Origin: Verrucomicrobiota bacterium
GTDB taxonomy: Bacteria > Verrucomicrobiota > Verrucomicrobiia > Opitutales > Opitutaceae
Assembly (NCBI GenBank): GCA_023416735.1
Contig: JAEZGX010000002.1
Coordinates: 175,049-239,048, forward strand
DNA: 64,000 bases
Direction of reading: 5' to 3'
Shown here in pieces: positions 61,043 to 64,000 of this stretch; positions within the stretch are counted from its first letter, which is position 1; each line of letters starts with the position of its first letter. The position numbers and the translations under genes are program-made. The notes under the pieces are model-generated. The model saw only the letters and a list, made by a program, of their open reading frames with translations. It was not told the DNA's origin and ran no database searches.

Positions 61043-61384
61043 TTAAAGGGGCGGAGTGCTAGAGTTCGCCCTAGCCCATGACAAGTATTTTTCTCCTACG
61101 GAGATGGCGGGGAGGACGATCCATTCGGGAGTGTCGTAGGGATGGCGATCACGGATGAAGGTCTCGAGTTCCGGGAGTTGAGCCGGCAGGAATTTGAAGC
61201 AGAGGCGAAATTCTTCGCTGCGTTCGGCTTGGTTCTGCCAGCGGTAGTGCGAGGCGATGGGGCCGTCGATTTGGACGCAGGCGGCGAGATTGTGCGTGAT
61301 TGTGTCGCGCGCGAGGGTCTCGGCGGCTTCACGGGAACCGACGGTGGTCCAGGCGAGAAGGAGGGCGGGCGTGGGGGAGAGCAT
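61043..61384 (-). CDS. cutA: CutA1-like divalent cation tolerance protein
   Basis: A 113-residue CutA trimer-fold protein. LLLAWTTVGSREAAETLARD is strand 1 and helix 1, LAACVQIDGPIASHYRWQNQ is the NAC(V/A)N-like segment, EEFRLCFKFLPAQLPELETF follows, and HPYDTPEWIVLPAISVGEKY is the signature HPY(E/D)xPE. The family is linked to metal tolerance and protein anchoring, but its exact role is not settled. ATG 61384 is chosen. A TTG nine codons upstream lies inside a heptad repeat. Confidence 0.92.
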   Translation of the reverse strand: MLSPTPALLLAWTTVGSREAAETLARDTITHNLAACVQIDGPIASHYRWQNQAERSEEFRLCFKFLPAQLPELETFIRDRHPYDTPEWIVLPAISVGEKYLSWARANSSTPPL

Positions 61385-61397
61385 GGCGAAGAGGGCG

Positions 61398-61445
61398 GAT
61401 CCAAGATCCAAGAACCAAGCGTCGGGGAATGTCCAAGTTTCAAAT
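61398..61445 (+). repeat. Heptad-periodic repeat, type A, upstream of cutA
   Basis: Units GATCCAA, GATCCAA, GAACCAA, then after an 11-nt break GTCCAAG, TTTCAAA. It occupies the 5' leader of cutA and the region ahead of rpoZ. Confidence 0.65.
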
Positions 61446-61542
61446 CATCAACGTCACGCGGGGCGCGGAGGGAAATTGGCCCTTGACGCAGGAAAGGTGG
61501 GGGCTACTCCTCAACGTTTTTCATCGGAGAGAACCGCCCACC

Positions 61543-61743
61543 ATGAGAGACGATTACGTTAAAGAAGCGCTCAAAGTCATTCCCGACCCGAACTTGTTGA
61601 TCAACGTTGTTTCGCGTCGCGTGAAGCAGCTGCGCCGCGGGAACCGTCCGCTGGTTGAATCGTTGGAAAAGCTTTCGTCCGAAGACGTGGCTCTCCGCGA
61701 GATCATCGAAGGCAAGATCAGCTACGAACTGGGCGACAACTGA
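61543..61743 (+). CDS. rpoZ: RNA polymerase omega subunit
   Basis: A 66-residue protein. NLLINVVSRRVKQLRRGNRP is the conserved (L)xxxxSxRARQL-like helix of omega (here SRRVKQL), followed by LSSEDVALREIIEGKISYEL (the ALxEI box). Omega assists RNA polymerase assembly through beta-prime. ATG 61543 is used, and the sequence upstream is not protein-like. It precedes smpB and has its own hairpin. Confidence 0.88.
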   Translation: MRDDYVKEALKVIPDPNLLINVVSRRVKQLRRGNRPLVESLEKLSSEDVALREIIEGKISYELGDN

Positions 61744-61765
61744 GCCCTTGTCTTGAATTTCAAAG

Positions 61766-61797
61766 GGCGGCGCCGCGATTGCGGGAGCCGCCTTTTT
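61766..61797 (+). terminator. Terminator of rpoZ
   Basis: Outer stem GGCGGC/GCCGCC and inner stem CCGC/GCGG, then TTTTT. It lies between rpoZ and smpB, so smpB may depend on read-through or its own promoter. Confidence 0.8.
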
Positions 61798-61819
61798 CGT
61801 GCATGGATGTCAGGACCTC

Positions 61820-62296
61820 ATGACCGCGAAGAAGAAAGATGCCACGCGCTATACTGAAATCCGCAACTCGAAGGCGTTGCGCGACTACTTCGTGGACGAG
61901 AAGTTCGAGGCGGGGATTCAGTTGCGCGGCACGGAAGTGAAATCGATCCGGGCGGGAAAGGCGCAGATCAACGATGCGTTCGGCCGGGTGGAAAAAGGGG
62001 AAGTGTGGCTGCACAACGCGCACATCGAGCAGTATGCGTTTGGCAACATTCATAACCACGATGCGAAACGCGTGCGCAAGCTGCTGCTGCACCGGCATCA
62101 CATTCGCAAGATTCAGGTGGCGCTCGATAGCGGCGGACGGGCGTTGGTGCCGCTGAGGATGTATTTCAAGGATGCTCTGGTGAAGGTCGAGGTGGCGCTG
62201 TGCACCGGTAAGAAGCTCTTCGACAAGCGCGAGACGCTGAAGAAGAAGGTCGAGATGCGCGACGTGGACCGCGCGATGAAGGCGTATCGACGCTGA
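61820..62296 (+). CDS. smpB: SsrA-binding protein SmpB
   Basis: A 158-residue tmRNA partner for rescue of stalled ribosomes. RNSKALRDYFVDEKFEAGIQ, LRGTEVKSIRAGKAQINDAF, VWLHNAHIEQYAFGNIHNHD, KRVRKLLLHRHHIRKI and VPLRMYFKDALVKVEVALCT cover the oligonucleotide-binding barrel. The C-terminal helix is basic (KKLFDKRETLKKKVEMRDVD). A GTG seven codons upstream is possible, but ATG 61820 fits the family. The tmRNA gene was not seen in the window. Confidence 0.96.
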   Translation: MTAKKKDATRYTEIRNSKALRDYFVDEKFEAGIQLRGTEVKSIRAGKAQINDAFGRVEKGEVWLHNAHIEQYAFGNIHNHDAKRVRKLLLHRHHIRKIQVALDSGGRALVPLRMYFKDALVKVEVALCTGKKLFDKRETLKKKVEMRDVDRAMKAYRR

Positions 62297-62310
62297 GAAA
62301 TGCGAGTGAG

Positions 62311-62730
62311 TTAACGCGACCGCGAATCGGCCTTGGCGTCAGCGGGAACGATGGCGAACTCGGGAACGTGGATCGCGATTTCCTGCGCGAGGGTTCTCCA
62401 ACCGAACGGCTTCGCGAGAATGGCGCGGAGCGGTTCGCCAGGAACGATGGTCTCGTCGATCAGATGCGAATGGCCGGTGATGAGAACGAACGGTGTGCCA
62501 GGGAGCGAGGCGGAGGCGGCGCGGATGAATTCGAAGCCGTCCATCTGCGGCATGTGGTAGTCGGTGATCACGATGCCGACGTTGAGCGCGGGAATCGCGG
62601 CGAGTGCGTCGAGGGGGCGGGTGAAGGCGTGGACCGGACAGGGAAGGTGTTCGGTCAGCATATTGGCCAGCAGGTCGACGTAGGACTTTTCGTCGTCGAC
62701 GAGGACAATGCTTTTAGGCGAGGACTTCAC
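62311..62730 (-). CDS. Single-domain response regulator
   Basis: About 139 residues. The receiver fold has IVLVDDEKSYVDLLANML (acidic pair), GIVITDYHMPQMDGFEFI (phospho-Asp), FVLITGHSHLI (Thr) and RAILAKPFGWRTLAQEI (Lys). The C-terminus adds ~20 residues without an output domain. GTG 62730 (VKSSPKSIVLVDDE) is the likely start, and TTG 62775 is possible. No kinase is nearby. It is convergent with smpB and divergent from trmL. Confidence 0.88.
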   Translation of the reverse strand: MKSSPKSIVLVDDEKSYVDLLANMLTEHLPCPVHAFTRPLDALAAIPALNVGIVITDYHMPQMDGFEFIRAASASLPGTPFVLITGHSHLIDETIVPGEPLRAILAKPFGWRTLAQEIAIHVPEFAIVPADAKADSRSR

Positions 62731-62825
62731 GAAGCGGGAAGTCCGGAAGTTGGGAGAATCGCCAGTGAAACGCAATGCGGGAGGCGGGCTTGCACCGGGA
62801 GGGCGAGTAAATCGAAACTGAAACG

Positions 62826-63299
62826 ATGATTCATGTCGTGTTGTTTCAGCCCGAGATCGCGCCGAACACGGGAAATATCGGACGGATGTGCGCGCTGACG
62901 AAGTCGCGGCTGCATTTGATCCATCCCCTCGGCTTCGTGATCAACGACCGGAATCTGCGTCGGGCGGGGATGGATTATTGGAAGTCACTCGACGTGCATG
63001 AGCACGCGGATTGGGCGGCGTTTCGGGCGAGCGAGGCGGGGCCCAAGCGGCTGTGGTTGTTTACGACGCGCGGGGCGCGGAGTTTCTGGGACGTCGAATT
63101 CACGGACGGGGACGGACTCGTATTTGGCAACGAAGGCTCCGGCGCGCCGGACTGGTTGCACGATGAAATCGGCGTCGGGCAGCGGGTGAAAATTCCGCAT
63201 GCGAATCCCGAGCTGCGTTCGCTGAATCTCAGCACCGCGGCGGGGGTGGCGTGTTACGAGGCGTTGCGGCAAACCGGAAGTCTCGGCGTTAGGAAGTGA
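62826..63299 (+). CDS. trmL: tRNA (cytidine/uridine-2'-O-)-methyltransferase TrmL
   Basis: A 157-residue minimal SPOUT enzyme without N-terminal extension, which is typical of TrmL. It methylates the ribose of wobble nucleotide 34 in tRNA-Leu. Motif 1 is PEIAPNTGNIGRMCAL, motif 2 is LVFGNEGSGAPDWL and motif 3 is RSLNLSTAAGVACYEALR, forming the trefoil knot and AdoMet site. ATG 62826 starts directly at the first strand (MIHVVLFQPEI). A minus-strand terminator hairpin overlaps its stop codon. Confidence 0.95.
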   Translation: MIHVVLFQPEIAPNTGNIGRMCALTKSRLHLIHPLGFVINDRNLRRAGMDYWKSLDVHEHADWAAFRASEAGPKRLWLFTTRGARSFWDVEFTDGDGLVFGNEGSGAPDWLHDEIGVGQRVKIPHANPELRSLNLSTAAGVACYEALRQTGSLGVRK

Positions 63300-63324
63300 A
63301 AAAGCCGCGGCGAAAGGCCGCGGC
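63299..63324 (-). terminator. Terminator of the frameshifted secreted-protein gene
   Basis: On the minus strand GCCGCGGC/GCCGCGGC (self-complementary arms) has a 5-nt loop and is followed by TTTTT. It overlaps the last base of trmL. Confidence 0.85.
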
Positions 63325-63350
63325 GCAATCGAGGAGAGAGGGAGGTCTGA

Positions 63351-63958
63351 TTATTTTGCCGCGACTTTGGCTTTCTTGGACGAGGCCTTGTAGGCGCGAT
63401 CGAGGGCGGCTTTGTAGTTTTTTTCCACTTCAGGGTAGATCGACATCACGGTCGCGAGAGATTGAGCGTAGCCCGGAGAACTGGCGTGGGTGACGTGAAG
63501 ATAGACGATGTAGTCGTCGAGGGTTTTGAAGGAGAAATCGGACGTGGATTTGACGAACTCGAGTCCGCCGACGGCGACATAGGCGCCGAGAGATTTGCCT
63601 TTGTTTTGGCGGCGCCGGCGAGCAGTCCGCCAAGCGGAACTTTCGCGGCGAGAGCGCCGGCGGCTTTTTCGCCGACCTTTGCGCCAACGGCGGCGCCCGC
63701 CTGTGCGTTGAAGGCTTTGACGGCCCATTCGGTGGGTTCGCCCTTGGCGTTGTAAGGCACGAAGTATTTCCCGGACTTGTCGGTCAGCGGGGTGGGCGCA
63801 GGAACGTTGATCGACTGCGCGTGATATTTCGTCGTGAGCTTGGAGACGACCGTGAGGATTTTTTGGGCTCGAACGATATCGCCGGCATCAAGCGCGAATG
63901 CGAATGACGGGGTGAGGAGGAGGACGGCAACGAACAGGCAGCGGCGGGAGCGGGGCAT
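63351..63958 (-). pseudogene. Unknown secreted protein with a single frameshift
   Basis: The front (63958 to about 63608) encodes a signal peptide (LFVAVLLLTPSFAFA) and ALDAGDIVRAQKILTVVSKL...KVPLGGLLAGAAK. The rest continues one frame over as KGKSLGAYVAVGGLEFVKST, FKTLDDYIVYLHVTHASSPG and the Lys/Ala-rich end KASSKKAKVAAK, stopping at TAA 63351-63353. Adding one A to the AAAA run near 63605 joins both parts into a ~203-residue protein (AKNKGKS). This may be a true mutation, a sequencing error in a short homopolymer or, less likely, programmed frameshifting. The intact terminator behind it suggests recent or only apparent damage. I do not know the function. Confidence 0.7.
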
Positions 63959-64000
63959 GTTGAGGTGGGTTGAAGTGGACGCGCCGACGATGTCGGCGCG

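Noticed and set aside
61384..61411. TTG start for cutA at 61411
   Set aside because: It lies inside the heptad repeat, and the CutA fold begins directly after ATG 61384.

Overview
The window is high-GC DNA from a member of the Verrucomicrobiota, most likely Opitutaceae. This rests on several signs: a TIGR04137-type small basic protein, the divergent short omega subunit, a PEP-CTERM protein beside a TIGR02597-type protein, a tandem double-length UvrA and a giant beta-helix surface protein. The species assignment is inference, because no search could be run.

Layout. 1-2000: the end of trmD, rplS, an oxidoreductase and tRNA-Phe. 2000-4850: a small decaying island just behind the tRNA, with a RelE/NadS-like toxin-antitoxin pair, a frameshifted retropepsin/SEC-C gene, a Fur-family pseudogene and a 5'-truncated TPR gene. 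4980-7770: an unknown membrane protein and OpgH glucan glucosyltransferase. 7816-31041 (minus): a three-gene unit made of a 7,139-residue secreted protein, a TIGR02597-like protein and a PEP-CTERM protein. 31216-33912: a divergent 7TMR-DISM histidine kinase and a NarL-type regulator, with a perfect palindrome in the shared promoter region. 33936-41337: a PQQ-type sugar dehydrogenase, then a small unknown gene, glgE and a treS-mak fusion (maltose-1-phosphate/alpha-glucan metabolism, no glgB here). 41461-44701 (minus): a tightly coupled four-gene envelope/stress operon (unknown, holin-like, DUF3618-like, YihY). 45009-50827: surE, apbE, an unknown secreted protein, enolase, an ankyrin protein and a lone receiver. 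50860-56781: double-length uvrA. 56859-63958: glycosyltransferase, small membrane protein, dihydrolipoyl dehydrogenase, tRNA-Arg, DedA, small basic protein, cutA, rpoZ, smpB, a receiver, trmL and a frameshifted secreted protein.

Most unusual content. (1) The 21.4-kb gene beside its own candidate two-component system. (2) A family of degenerate 7-nt-periodic repeats scattered between genes and inserted in frame at several points of uvrA and at the 3' end of the YihY gene. (3) REP-like hairpins and a 34-bp inverted repeat between genes. (4) Two otherwise normal-looking reading frames broken by single-base losses in short A runs. No CRISPR array, insertion sequence or rRNA gene was seen.
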